64,000 nt of DNA. It comes from Paracoccaceae bacterium. Its GTDB lineage: Bacteria > Pseudomonadota > Alphaproteobacteria > Rhodobacterales > Rhodobacteraceae. Below the pieces are notes generated by a model that had not been told where the DNA came from, did no database searches, and was given only the letters and a program-made list of their open reading frames with translations. Of the stretch, positions 7,732 through 16,434 are shown in pieces; the first letter of the stretch is position 1, and the number at the start of each line of letters is the position of its first letter. The translations under genes and the position numbers were made by a program. The stretch covers positions 24,773-88,772 of the forward strand of contig JAHDXW010000012.1 in the NCBI GenBank assembly GCA_023383015.1. Direction: 5' to 3'.

Positions 7732-10700
7732 CCGACACCTTCCCGGTATCCGCCCCGCCGTCCTGCGCCCCGCCGTCCCGCGCCCCGGCGTCAAGCGGGC
7801 CACACGTCAGCGCCGCCAGCGCGCCGCCCAGTCCCGAAAGGGCGATCGGCTTGCCGATGTGCAGGTCGAACCCCTGCGCCAGATACTCCTCGGCCTGGTG
7901 GCGCATCGCGTTGGCCGTCACCGCGGCGGCCGGCACCCGCCGGCGGCCGGCCGCGGCCTCGGCGGCGCGGATCGCCGCCAGCGCCTCGCTGCCCGTCAGG
8001 TCCGGCATGGCGATGTCGAGCAGGAGCGCGTCGTGGCCGCCGCGTGCGGCCGCGGCCACGGCCGCGCGGCCGCCGTCTACTGCCTCGACCTCGACCCCGA
8101 GCCGGCGCAGCATGCTCTGCAGGACCAGCCGGTTGGTGGCGTTGTCATCGGCCACCAGCACCCGCAACCCGGCCGGCAGCGCCGGCGCCGCGGTCGCGGG
8201 CGCCGGGCAGGGCCTGGCGCGGGCCGGCGCGGGTGGCAGGGGCAGGGTGACGCGGAACGTCGTGCCCTGGCCCGGGCGGCTGGCGGCGGCGATGTCGCCG
8301 CCCATCATCGTCACGAGGTTGCGGACGATCGCCAGCCCCAGCCCGGTGCCGCCGAAGCGGCGGGCCGTGCGACTGTCACCCTGCGTAAACTCCTCGTAGA
8401 GGTGGCGCGTCTCCGCCTCGGTCATGCCGATCCCGGTGTCGGCGACCTCGATCTCCATCTCCGCCGGCGGCTGCCCGCCGATCCGCACCGTCACGCCGCC
8501 CCGCTCGGTGAACTTGACCGCGTTGCCGACGAGGTTGTGCATCACCTGCAGGATGCGGTGCGCGTCCCCCAGCCGCGGCGCACGGGCCTCGGGCGCGACC
8601 TCGATGGCAAGGGCGATGCCCTTCTCGCGGGCCCGGAGACCGTGCAGCGATGCCACCTGCCGGGCCAGTTCCTCCGGCAGCACCTCGCCCTGGTGCAGTT
8701 CCAGCCGGCCGGCCTCGATCTTGGAGAAGTCGAGCACGTCGTTGAGGATGGTCAGGAGCGTCTCGCCCGAATCGCGGATCGCCTCGGCCATGCCGCGCTG
8801 CTCGGGGTCGCCGAGGGTGCCGGCCAGCAGCGAGGCCATGCCCATCACGCCGTTGAGCGGCGTGCGGATCTCATGGCTCATGGTCGCGAGGAACTGCGAT
8901 TTCGACCGGCTCGCCGCCTCGGCCCTGGTCTGGGCGAGCTTGAGGGCGGAGACGTCGGTGCCCGTGCCCCGGTAGCCGGCGAAGGACCCCTCGGCGTCGA
9001 AATAGGGCTTGCCGCTGGCCCGTACCCAGAGCTCGCGATCGAGGGTCGCGGGACAGATGTAGACGGTGTCGCGGAACGGCTGACGGGCGGCGACGGCGGC
9101 GGCGACGGCGTCCCAGTCGGTGCTGGCAGCCGAGGCGGGATGGGCGGCGACCAGTTCGCGCAGCGTCCGGCCGAGCATGCGCGCGGGCTCCACCCCGGTG
9201 ATGCGGCCGAAGGATTCCGACAGGAAGCTGAACCGCATCGCGCGGTCGGTCTCCCAGATCCAGTCGGAACTGACCTCGGCGACATCGAAGAACCGCTGGC
9301 GCGCGGCGTCGCGGTCGGCGAGCGCGCGCTTCAGCCGGTTGTTGGCGGCATGCAGCAGCGCCTTCTGCTGCACGAGCAGGGTCTCGGCCTCCTTGCGGCC
9401 GGTGATGTCACGGATCAGCATCAGGAAGCGGGCCGGCTCGCCCGGCTCGCCCGGCTTGCGCGAGACCGACAGCTCGAACCAGCCCGGCCCGCTGCCGGGA
9501 TCGAACGGGTACTGCCACCCCGTCGACCGGCCGGTCGCCTCTGCCTCGGCTATCGCCGCCATCTGCACCGTCGCGATCTCCGGCGGCATGATCTCGGCGA
9601 GGGTGCGGCCGAGGAACTCCTCGGGCGTCAGGTAGAGCTTGCTGCGGTCGCTGCTGTGGAAGGCCAGATAGCGCCCCTCGGCATCGACCTCGAACAACAG
9701 GTCGGGGATTGCATCGAGCGTCGATTCGAGCGCCGTCCGCGCCTCGCGCAGTGCCCGTGCCTGGCGCTTGGACTCGGTGATGTCGGTGCGCAGCGTCACC
9801 AGCCCGCCGTCGGGCGTCCGCCGCTCGATCACGCGCAGCCAGGTGCCGCCGTCGAGCTCGATCTCGAGTTCGCCGCAGGCCGCGCGGAAGCGGGTGAGCC
9901 GGGCGGCGATCCAGGCCTCGGGGTCGCGGCGCGCCTCGGGAACCATCCCGGCGGCCACGGTCGCGCGGATGATCTCCTCCAGCCGCCTGCCGGGCCGCAG
10001 CAGTTCGGCCCGGTCGCGGTAGGTCGCGAGGTACCGGGCGTTCCAGGCCCTCAGCCGCTCGTCGGCGTCGAACACGGCAAAGGCGTCGGGCAGCGCCTCG
10101 ACGGCGTTGACGAAGACCGCCCGCGCCTCCTGCAGGGCGCGCTCCTTCTGCTTCAGTTCGGTGATGTCGAGCCGGTAGGCGATGGTCGTGCCGTCTGGAA
10201 GCCTGGTGTCGCGCGACCAGATCCAGCGGCCGTTCCACAGGCGCTGCACGAAGATGTCCCCTCCGGCGCGGAACCGGGCCATGCGTTCGGCCAGCAGCGT
10301 CTCGGCCTCGCCCTCGGCGTCGGCGAACACTCCCGCGGCAATCGCGGAGCGCACGACCTCCTCGAACCTGACGCCCGGCTCAAGGATCGGGGCGATCGGC
10401 GAGAACATCCGGCGGTAGGCCTCGTTGCACAGGCGCATCCGCTCCTCGGCGTCGAACAGCGCGAAGCCGTTCGGCATCTCGTCGACGGCGCGGCGGAGTT
10501 CCTCGCGCGCGTGCTGCCGCTCGCGCTCCAGCGCCCGGCGCTCCTGCTCGCGGAGGTGCCGCTCGGTGATGTCGGCCTCCACCGAGATGAAGCCCGCGAG
10601 CCGCCCGTGGTCGTCCCGGAAGGGCTGCAGGTCGATGCTGACCCAGAACTCCCGCCCGTCGCGTCCGCGGTTGAGCAGCTCGGCCGTGACCGGCTGCCCG

Positions 10701-10972
10701 GCCGACTGCGCCGCGTCGATCGCGGCGATGGTGGCGGGGTCGGTCCGGGGGCTGTTCAGGACGTCGGCCGGACGGCGGCCGCGCACCTCGTCCAGCCGGT
10801 AGCCGGTGCGCCGCTCGAAGGCGGGGTTGACCCACAGGATGCGACGGGCGGCGTCGGAGATCACGACCATGTTGGCGGTCCGTTCGGCAACCATGGCCAG
10901 CAGCCGCTGAGGGACTGCGTCCGCCTGGGCGTGGCCGTCCGCCTGTTCCTGTGGCGTGGTCGACTCTGGCAT
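7646..10972 (-). CDS. multi-PAS hybrid sensor histidine kinase
   Basis: From ATG 10972 the protein has 1108 residues and no clear transmembrane segment, suggesting a cytoplasmic sensor. Five PAS/PAC modules occupy roughly 20-140, 155-280, 285-410, 415-540 and 555-680; the second and third are of the type with [17 protein letters not shown] and [17 protein letters not shown]. HisKA follows with [15 protein letters not shown] (phospho-acceptor His near 705), then HATPase_c with NAVKF, ADTGIGM and GGTGLGL, then a receiver domain with [12 protein letters not shown] and the conserved IGKPI Lys. A ~50-residue Gly/Ala/Pro-rich tail extends into the convergent cyclase gene. The downstream phosphotransfer partner is not in the window. 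ATG 11008 would add 12 residues. Confidence 0.92.
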   Translation of the reverse strand: MPESTTPQEQADGHAQADAVPQRLLAMVAERTANMVVISDAARRILWVNPAFERRTGYRLDEVRGRRPADVLNSPRTDPATIAAIDAAQSAGQPVTAELLNRGRDGREFWVSIDLQPFRDDHGRLAGFISVEADITERHLREQERRALERERQHAREELRRAVDEMPNGFALFDAEERMRLCNEAYRRMFSPIAPILEPGVRFEEVVRSAIAAGVFADAEGEAETLLAERMARFRAGGDIFVQRLWNGRWIWSRDTRLPDGTTIAYRLDITELKQKERALQEARAVFVNAVEALPDAFAVFDADERLRAWNARYLATYRDRAELLRPGRRLEEIIRATVAAGMVPEARRDPEAWIAARLTRFRAACGELEIELDGGTWLRVIERRTPDGGLVTLRTDITESKRQARALREARTALESTLDAIPDLLFEVDAEGRYLAFHSSDRSKLYLTPEEFLGRTLAEIMPPEIATVQMAAIAEAEATGRSTGWQYPFDPGSGPGWFELSVSRKPGEPGEPARFLMLIRDITGRKEAETLLVQQKALLHAANNRLKRALADRDAARQRFFDVAEVSSDWIWETDRAMRFSFLSESFGRITGVEPARMLGRTLRELVAAHPASAASTDWDAVAAAVAARQPFRDTVYICPATLDRELWVRASGKPYFDAEGSFAGYRGTGTDVSALKLAQTRAEAASRSKSQFLATMSHEIRTPLNGVMGMASLLAGTLGDPEQRGMAEAIRDSGETLLTILNDVLDFSKIEAGRLELHQGEVLPEELARQVASLHGLRAREKGIALAIEVAPEARAPRLGDAHRILQVMHNLVGNAVKFTERGGVTVRIGGQPPAEMEIEVADTGIGMTEAETRHLYEEFTQGDSRTARRFGGTGLGLAIVRNLVTMMGGDIAAASRPGQGTTFRVTLPLPPAPARARPCPAPATAAPALPAGLRVLVADDNATNRLVLQSMLRRLGVEVEAVDGGRAAVAAAARGGHDALLLDIAMPDLTGSEALAAIRAAEAAAGRRRVPAAAVTANAMRHQAEEYLAQGFDLHIGKPIALSGLGGALAALTCGPLDAGARDGGAQDGGADTGKVSATAPEGGPGPRPAATAGQARPPGRHDPP

Positions 10973-11069
10973 CGCTCCGGCCCCTGCCGCCTTCTGGTTG
11001 AACCCCAAAGTAGCAAAGATTTCCTTGAGAGGGGCCGTGACCCGTCGCCCGGGCAGATCCTCGGGGGGC

Positions 11070-11098
11070 TTGCATTCGCCGGGCCCGATGGATAGATG
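11070..11098 (+). promoter_or_regulatory. candidate sigma-70 promoter for tRNA-His
   Basis: TTGCAT (11070-11075) and TAGATG (11093-11098) are separated by 17 bases. The predicted start point, about 7 bases after the -10 element, falls next to the tRNA 5' end at 11108. Position and spacing support it; the match to consensus is moderate. Confidence 0.45.
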
Positions 11099-11107
11099 CC
11101 GGCCAGG

Positions 11108-11184
11108 GCCGCCTTAGCTCAGTTGGTTAGAGCACCAGATTGTGGATCTGGGGGTCCCCCGTTCGAGCCGGGGAGGCGGTACCA
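11108..11184 (+). tRNA. tRNA-His (anticodon GTG)
   Basis: The 77-base sequence folds as a standard cloverleaf: acceptor strand GCCGCCT pairs with AGGCGGT, the anticodon stem CCAGA/TCTGG encloses TTGTGGA with GTG at 11142-11144, and the T arm is CCCCG-TTCGAGC-CGGGG. The CCA end is encoded (11182-11184). The discriminator base is A73, not the C73 that pairs with G-1 in most bacterial tRNA-His; loss of the G-1:C73 pair is a known property of many alphaproteobacteria, whose HisRS has adapted. Confidence 0.95.
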
Positions 11185-11243
11185 TCCCCGCCGTGCCGTC
11201 GCTTCGTGGCGCGACCGCGCCGCCGGGAGTGGGTGTGCGGGCG

Positions 11244-12365
11244 TCAGTTCACCTGGTTCGATATCCGCAGGGCCGAGCCGACCAGCGCGAAGATCGTCTG
11301 CATCGCGGTCACCGGGCTTTCGGTGGCCAGGACGACGTCGCCGGGCAGGACGTGGAACGCACCGGCGCTGAACAGCCCGTCGGCGGTGGTCAGGTCGACG
11401 GTGAACACCACCTGGGCGTTGGCGGGCCCCACCGGGTCGGGCTGCACCGCCGTCACCGGGTAGCGCCGCAGGATCAGCACGCCCTTGAGGTTCGCCCGGG
11501 CGTCGTTCATGCCGCCCATCAGCGCCGTGGCGTCGAGGACCGACACCTCTTCCTTCGGGAAGTAGACGATCTCCTCGCGCCCGGTCGCACCGAGGGCGAG
11601 GAAGTGGCGCCCGTCGGCCTCCAGCACCAGCTTGTCGCCGCCGCGCAGCGTGGTGTCGAGCGACGGGGTGTCGTAGAGCGCCGCCAGCGGGGTGCCGTAG
11701 ACGTCGCCGCCGCGGATCAGCCGCAACTGGGGGTTGCGCAGCTCGGGTGCAACCCCGCCGGCGAGCGAGAGCGCCGACAGCACCGAGGTGTTGCGGTCGG
11801 GCAGCGGGTAGCTGCCGGGGTTGCGGACCCCGCTGACGATGTCGACCGAGTTCTGCCGGCCCGACACCATTGCCAGTTGCACCTGCGCGGTCGGCACGAT
11901 CTGCACCAGCGCAGCCTGAAGCGCGCGGCGGGCGGCATCGGGCGTCATGCCGGCGATGCGCACCTCCTCGACGTAGGGCAGGAACACCGTGCCACCCGCC
12001 GAGACCACCATCTCGCCGATGTCCACCCGCTTCTGCGAGGGGATCGACAGCAGCGAGTTGTCCTCGCTCTGCCACATCGTAATGTTGACGCGGTCGCCCG
12101 GCTGGATCACCGGCGACAACGCCCCGCCGCTGCGCGGCACCCAGCTTTGCGGCCGGTCTTCGCCCACCGCGGGCCAGGCGGCATAGGTGGCCAGCCTGTC
12201 GCGGGTGACGGGGTAGACGGCGAAATCGGCCTCAACCCCCTCGGGCGGGCGGGTGACCTCGCTCTGGACCGCTGCGCCGCGCGGCAGGTCGCACCCCGCA
12301 AGCACCGCAAACCCTGCCGCCGCGGCCGCAATGCGCCATCCCCGGCCCTGTGTCAGCCACCCCAT
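11244..12365 (-). CDS. outer-membrane polysaccharide export (OPX/Wza-like) lipoprotein
   Basis: A 373-residue protein starting at ATG 12365, with GAGGGA upstream. The N-terminus is a lipoprotein signal ending in the lipobox LAGC (Cys near residue 26). A poly-export domain (about 85-170: IQPGDRVNITMWQSED, then GTVFLPYVEEVRIAGMTPDAARRAL) is followed by SLBB-type beta-grasp segments (VSGVRNPGSYPLPDR; ALSLAGGV). OPX proteins form the outer-membrane channel for capsule or exopolysaccharide. It opens the polysaccharide locus and is divergent from the epimerase/sugar-transferase genes, with the ABC-exporter genes about 17 kb away. A candidate promoter lies at 12432-12459. Confidence 0.92.
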   Translation of the reverse strand: MGWLTQGRGWRIAAAAAGFAVLAGCDLPRGAAVQSEVTRPPEGVEADFAVYPVTRDRLATYAAWPAVGEDRPQSWVPRSGGALSPVIQPGDRVNITMWQSEDNSLLSIPSQKRVDIGEMVVSAGGTVFLPYVEEVRIAGMTPDAARRALQAALVQIVPTAQVQLAMVSGRQNSVDIVSGVRNPGSYPLPDRNTSVLSALSLAGGVAPELRNPQLRLIRGGDVYGTPLAALYDTPSLDTTLRGGDKLVLEADGRHFLALGATGREEIVYFPKEEVSVLDATALMGGMNDARANLKGVLILRRYPVTAVQPDPVGPANAQVVFTVDLTTADGLFSAGAFHVLPGDVVLATESPVTAMQTIFALVGSALRISNQVN

Positions 12366-12431
12366 CGGTCCCTCTTTGCCAGCAGCCCGCGCGGGCCGCA
12401 CCCCCCGGGGATGGACAGGCCCCCGCCGCTC

Positions 12432-12459
12432 ACCATACTGGCGGCTGAGTCCGCGTCAA
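12432..12459 (-). promoter_or_regulatory. candidate promoter for the OPX gene
   Basis: On the minus strand TTGACG (12459-12454) and TATGGT (12437-12432) are separated by 16 bases, a good sigma-70-type match in otherwise GC-rich DNA. The -10 element lies 66 bases upstream of the OPX start codon at 12365, in the divergent gap before the epimerase gene. Confidence 0.5.
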
Positions 12460-12479
12460 CGGGTCGGGGCAGAGCAAGG

Positions 12480-13379
12480 ATGGCCGCAGGGGCGCCGGTG
12501 ATGGCGGTCGCGGGCGCCGGGGGGCGGCTTGGGCGCCTTCTTGCCGCCGCCTGGGCCGCGCTTCCGCCGGAGGGCGGCGCGCCGCTCCTCTCGGCCCGGC
12601 GGCCGCCGCCGGGGGAGGGCATCGCGGAATGGGATCTGCTGGCCGGTCCGCCGCCGGCATCCTTCGCCGGCGCGGCCGCGCTGGTTGTGCTGGCCGGGGT
12701 CACTGCCGGGCCGGGGCTTGAGCGCAACGCGGCGCTGGCCGGGGCGGCGCTGGCCGCGGCCGCGACGGCGGGCATCGGGCGGGTGTTCCAGCTCTCGTCG
12801 GCCGCGGTCTACGGGCCGGTGCCGAATGGCGCGGCGGCCGAGGACGCGGCCCTGGCGCCGGCCGGTGCCTATGGCGCGGCCAAGGCGGCGATGGAGGAGG
12901 CCGCGCGCGCCGCCTGCCGGCCCGGCGGGCCGGGGTTGACGCTCTTGCGGCTCGCCAATGTCGTCGGCGCCGATGCGCTGGGGGCAGCGCTGTCCGCCGG
13001 CAGGACGGTGGTGCTGGACGATGTCGGCCCGCCGGGGGCGCCGGCGGGGCCGGTGCGGTCGTGGATCGGCCCGGCGACGCTGGCGCGCCTGCTTGGCCGC
13101 CTTGCCGGGCTGGCCGCCGCCGGCGCGCCGCTGCCGGCAGTGCTGAACGTTGCCGCGCCGCAGCCCCTGGCGATGGCTGCCATCGCCGCCGCGGCCGGCC
13201 GGCAGGTGCGCTTCCGGCCGGCACCGGCGGGCGCGGTGGCGCGGGTGGTGCTGGACACCGCGCGGCTGCAGCGCATCGCGCCGGTGCTGGCGGCCGAGGC
13301 GACGGCGGCGGCGATGGTGGCCGAGGCGGTGGCGACCGGTGCGATCCCTGCCGCCGGCGGCTCGGGGGAGGCGCCGTGA
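12480..13379 (+). CDS. NAD-dependent epimerase/dehydratase-family (SDR) protein
   Basis: A 299-residue extended short-chain dehydrogenase. The N-terminal cofactor loop is VAGAGGRLGR (GxxGxxG), the Ser-Tyr-Lys site is seen as QLSSAAVYG and YGAAK, and the region between is shortened. It likely modifies a nucleotide sugar or a polyprenol-linked sugar; similar proteins occur directly upstream of sugar transferases in capsule loci. The start ATG 12480 is the first good one; ATG 12501 is an alternative. Its stop overlaps the start of the following sugar transferase (GTGA), so the two are translationally coupled. Substrate cannot be assigned. Confidence 0.85.
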   Translation: MAAGAPVMAVAGAGGRLGRLLAAAWAALPPEGGAPLLSARRPPPGEGIAEWDLLAGPPPASFAGAAALVVLAGVTAGPGLERNAALAGAALAAAATAGIGRVFQLSSAAVYGPVPNGAAAEDAALAPAGAYGAAKAAMEEAARAACRPGGPGLTLLRLANVVGADALGAALSAGRTVVLDDVGPPGAPAGPVRSWIGPATLARLLGRLAGLAAAGAPLPAVLNVAAPQPLAMAAIAAAAGRQVRFRPAPAGAVARVVLDTARLQRIAPVLAAEATAAAMVAEAVATGAIPAAGGSGEAP

Positions 13380-14050
13380 CGCCGGGCAAGCGGGCCTTCG
13401 ATGTCGTTCTTGCGCTGGTGCTGGTGGTGGTGCTGGCGGTTCCCGCCGCAGCGATCGCGCTGGCGATCCTGCTGACCGACGGCCGGCCGGTGCTCTACCG
13501 CGCCGAGCGCATGCGCAACCCCGCCGAGGGCTTTCTGCTGTGGAAGTTCCGCACCATGCGGCGCGCCGCCGCGGGGCCGGCCGAGCGCGGCGTCTCGGGC
13601 GGCGACAAGGTGGCGCGCGTCACCCGCATCGGCCGCGTCCTGCGGCGCACGCGGCTTGACGAGATCCCCCAGCTCGTCAACATCCTGCGGGGCGACATCA
13701 GCTTCGTCGGCCCGCGCCCGCCGCTGCGCGAGTATGTCGAGCGCTTTCCGGCCCTCTACGCCCGTGTCCTGGAGAGCCGCCCGGGGGTGACCGGACTTGC
13801 GACGCTGGTCTTCCACGGCTATGAGGAGCGGCTCCTGGCCGCCTGCACGAGCGCCGGGGAGACCGACGCCGTCTATGCCCGCCGCTGCGTGCCGCGGAAG
13901 GCGCGGCTCGACCTCATCTACCAGCGGGCGCGGGCGGGGAGGTGGGGCTTCTGCCTCGACCTCAGGCTGATCGCGGTGACCGCGGCGGGCCTCCTGCCGC
14001 GGCGGCTGCGGCCGAAGACAAGGCTTTCCCCCCGACGCGCACCCGGCTAG
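13376..14050 (+). CDS. polyprenyl-phosphate sugar-1-phosphate transferase (initiating sugar transferase)
   Basis: This 224-residue monotopic membrane enzyme transfers a sugar-1-phosphate from a nucleotide sugar to undecaprenyl phosphate, the first step of a repeat unit. The family signature is complete: KRAFDV at residue 5, a hydrophobic re-entrant helix (about 10-35), LLWKFRTM, then RTRLDEIPQLVNILRGDISFVGPRP with the catalytic Asp-Glu pair. At 224 residues it is the small catalytic-core form without the N-terminal CoA-binding-like domain of WcaJ. The start is GTG 13376, overlapping the epimerase stop by four bases. Which sugar is used is not visible. Confidence 0.92.
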   Translation: MTPGKRAFDVVLALVLVVVLAVPAAAIALAILLTDGRPVLYRAERMRNPAEGFLLWKFRTMRRAAAGPAERGVSGGDKVARVTRIGRVLRRTRLDEIPQLVNILRGDISFVGPRPPLREYVERFPALYARVLESRPGVTGLATLVFHGYEERLLAACTSAGETDAVYARRCVPRKARLDLIYQRARAGRWGFCLDLRLIAVTAAGLLPRRLRPKTRLSPRRAPG

Positions 14051-14094
14051 GAAGGCGCTGCACCGCCGCAGCTGGCGGCAACCCCGGAGGAGAC

Positions 14095-14268
14095 ATGAGC
14101 GACGAACCCGAAGGCAAGGGCGGCGACCGCGCCGCGCGCCGCCGACTGATCTACGTCCGCCAGCGGCTGGTGGAGATGAAGGCCGAGATGAAGGCGCTGC
14201 GAGAGGAGCGGGCGGCACTGAAGGGCCGGCTGGGCGACACCGAGGCGGACGAGGACGACGACGCCTGA
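14095..14268 (+). CDS. 57-residue coiled-coil protein of unknown function
   Basis: A short gene with a strong ribosome-binding site (GGAGGAGAC before ATG 14095). The product has an acidic Asp/Glu-rich N-terminus, a basic helix RRRLIYVRQRLVEMKAEMKAL with coiled-coil heptads, and an acidic tail ending EDEDDDA-like. It is soluble and probably oligomeric. It sits in a run of plus-strand genes between the sugar transferase and a sulfotransferase-like gene, so it may act in the same locus, but no function is known. Confidence 0.75.
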   Translation: MSDEPEGKGGDRAARRRLIYVRQRLVEMKAEMKALREERAALKGRLGDTEADEDDDA

Positions 14269-14351
14269 GGCGCGGGCACTGCGCCGTGCCCGCATTCCCT
14301 ACCCGGGGCGCCACCGGCGCCCCGAGAGATCCGCCACGACCAGGGGGAGCC

Positions 14352-15497
14352 ATGCCGCGCGAGATCGTGTTCCACCTCGGTGACCGCAAGACCGGCTCGA
14401 CCGCCATCCAGCACGCGCTGCGCACCCAGGGCTGGGAGGGCGAGGTGCCGGCGCTGGCCTTTCCGGCCCGGCTGCATCACGCCGGCCTGGCCAACGCGTT
14501 CCTGCCCGGGGCGCCGCCCAAGAAGGCCGAGGCGCAGATGCGGGCACTTGCCGAACAGATTGACGGGCTCGATGCCGGGGTGGTCGTGGTCTCGTCGGAG
14601 AACTTCGAGTCCTCCGATCCCGTGACGCTGGCCGCGGCGGTCGACCGCGTGCTGGCCCCCCGCGCCGGCCGCATCCGCCTCATTGCCTATGTGCGGCCGC
14701 ATATCGAGCGTGTCGTGTCGTCCTGGGCCGAGCGGATCAAGCTCGGGCTCTTTCACCGTCCGCTCGACGCCTACATCGAGCGCACCGGGCAGAATGGCCG
14801 GTTCCTCTATCACGACCGGCTGCAGCGCTGGCGGACGGCGTTCGGGACGGCCTTCACCGTCCGCCCGATGATCCGCGCGGAGCTTCTCGACAACGATGTC
14901 GTGAACGACTTCCTGGCTTTCGCGTTCGACGGCCGCGACTTCCGCCTGACCGCACCGGTGCTGGCCAACGAGTCGCTGTCGCTGCGCCATCTTGCCCTGC
15001 TGGCGGCGGTGCACCGTGCCTTCGCGCGCGAGCAGGCCGCACCCAGCCCCAAGCTGCGCGCCGCGGTCGGGCGCAACCTGGCGCTGCGGCTGGCATCCGT
15101 GCCGTCGGGGGATTCGCCGAGGCCGGCGGTGTCTGGGGCCCGCATCCCCGGGCTGCAGGACTACTACCGCGCGGATGCGGCCGCGGTCGATGCCGCCTTC
15201 TTTCAGGGCGCGCCGCTGACCCGGGCGCTGCAGGGCGCTGCCGCCCGGGCGGTGGACGGCGAACAGTCGATCCGCCTTGCCGACCATTTCCCCGGGCCGG
15301 AGGGACGCCACCTGCAGGTGCTGGCCGAGTTCGTGGCCGAGCTGTCCTGCGTGGCGCCGAACCGCCTGCGGCCGCATTTCGTCGCCCGCCGCCTCGCCGC
15401 CGGCCTGCCGGCCGAGGAGGATGACGCGGAGGCGGGGGATCACGTCGCGGAGGAAGGTACCGCCGTCGCGGCGCGAAGGCGGGGTCAGCGCAGATAG
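14352..15497 (+). CDS. sulfotransferase-like protein
   Basis: A 381-residue protein with the PAPS 5'-phosphosulfate-binding loop near the N-terminus (FHLGDRKTGSTAIQHAL, residues 6-22), a second strand VVVVSSENF and a 3'-phosphate-binding-type segment RIRLIAYVRPHIERVVSSW. These are hallmarks of the P-loop sulfotransferase superfamily; the central and C-terminal parts diverge. It likely adds sulfate to a sugar of the polysaccharide. The start ATG 14352 follows GGGGGAGC. Its last 13 bases overlap the convergent sulfotransferase gene at 15485. The sequence resembles the two proteins at 24572 and 25681, so all three are probably paralogues. Confidence 0.8.
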   Translation: MPREIVFHLGDRKTGSTAIQHALRTQGWEGEVPALAFPARLHHAGLANAFLPGAPPKKAEAQMRALAEQIDGLDAGVVVVSSENFESSDPVTLAAAVDRVLAPRAGRIRLIAYVRPHIERVVSSWAERIKLGLFHRPLDAYIERTGQNGRFLYHDRLQRWRTAFGTAFTVRPMIRAELLDNDVVNDFLAFAFDGRDFRLTAPVLANESLSLRHLALLAAVHRAFAREQAAPSPKLRAAVGRNLALRLASVPSGDSPRPAVSGARIPGLQDYYRADAAAVDAAFFQGAPLTRALQGAAARAVDGEQSIRLADHFPGPEGRHLQVLAEFVAELSCVAPNRLRPHFVARRLAAGLPAEEDDAEAGDHVAEEGTAVAARRRGQRR

Positions 15498-16414
15498 GCG
15501 GCACGCCAGGCCGCGACGCGGGCGGGAAAGCGCGCCTCCAGCCGGTCGTATTCCCCGGCGAGCAGCCCGTAGACCTCGCGCTTCAGCTCGGCGGAGACCG
15601 CGAACGGCTTGCCGGGGTTGGCAGTCATCGCGGTGCGCGGGAACATCTCGGCCCGGAACTCCACCCCGAGGAAGGCGCAGAGCTCCTCGAGCACGGCCAG
15701 CGGCCGCTCGACGATGTCGTCGAAGAAGCCGGTCCAGACGCGGCCGGGGAAGGCCCTCTCGAAGCGGTCGAGGATCGCGCTGTAGCGGCTCATGTCGATC
15801 TGGAATGGCACCAGCGTGTGGGCCCGCAGGCGGGCGTCGTCAAGCTCGGGGTTCTCGGCGGCGGCCTTCATCTTGCCGCCGGAGATGGCGCGCGAGACCG
15901 GGTCGCGCATCAGGAAGATGACCTTGGCCTCGGGCGCCAGCCGCTGCATGTGGGCGATGCCCGCATCCGGCAGCATGCAGTACTGGGGCGAGATGTCGCC
16001 CACCAGATCGCCCTTCAGCTTGCCGAGGATGCGCAGGTACGCCTCGTCGCCGCCGGCGGCGAGGCGGATCTCGGTGGCCAGCTGGGCCAGAAGCAGCGGA
16101 CGCTTCTGCAGCGAGGCGGCGTTGCGCAGCAGGATCGGCAGCGCCGCCGCCCTGGGCGCCCCGGTGCCGAGGTAGAGGGTCGCGAAGTAGCGCAGCTCCT
16201 TCGGCCGCGGTACGCCGATCGCGGGGTGGTCGCGGAACATCTGCCACAGCCAGGTGGTGCCGCATTTCTCGGCGCCGATGCCGTAGAAGTCGGGTGCCCG
16301 GGCGGGGCCGATGGTCCGGGCGAGCTCGGCCATCGCCTCGGCCGGGCTGGGCATCCGCGTGCCGCCGGCGGGAGGGGCGGAGCCGACAGCAAGGGCTCTG
16401 GGCAGTCGCGGCAT
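15485..16414 (-). CDS. sulfotransferase domain protein (PAPS-dependent)
   Basis: A 309-residue protein with clear sulfotransferase motifs: 5'-phosphosulfate loop GIGAEKCGTTWLWQMF (near residues 46-61), PKELRYF, GDISPQY, and 3'-phosphate motif KVIFLMRDPVSRAISGG. This is the classical heparan/chondroitin-type sulfotransferase pattern, indicating transfer of sulfate from PAPS to a carbohydrate hydroxyl or amine. The start ATG 16414 has AGAGGAG nine bases upstream; ATG 16354 is an internal alternative. It is the last gene of the minus-strand operon galE-glf-GlfT1-GlfT2, 20 bases after the galactofuranosyltransferase, which suggests that the galactofuranan is its acceptor. Confidence 0.9.
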   Translation of the reverse strand: MPRLPRALAVGSAPPAGGTRMPSPAEAMAELARTIGPARAPDFYGIGAEKCGTTWLWQMFRDHPAIGVPRPKELRYFATLYLGTGAPRAAALPILLRNAASLQKRPLLLAQLATEIRLAAGGDEAYLRILGKLKGDLVGDISPQYCMLPDAGIAHMQRLAPEAKVIFLMRDPVSRAISGGKMKAAAENPELDDARLRAHTLVPFQIDMSRYSAILDRFERAFPGRVWTGFFDDIVERPLAVLEELCAFLGVEFRAEMFPRTAMTANPGKPFAVSAELKREVYGLLAGEYDRLEARFPARVAAWRAAYLR

Positions 16415-16434
16415 CGCGGCGGGGCTCCTCTGGG

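Noticed and set aside
7223..11095. 1290-residue plus-strand open frame
   Set aside because: It is antisense to the hybrid kinase, whose PAS, HisKA, HATPase and receiver motifs are unmistakable on the minus strand; the frame shows no conserved motif.
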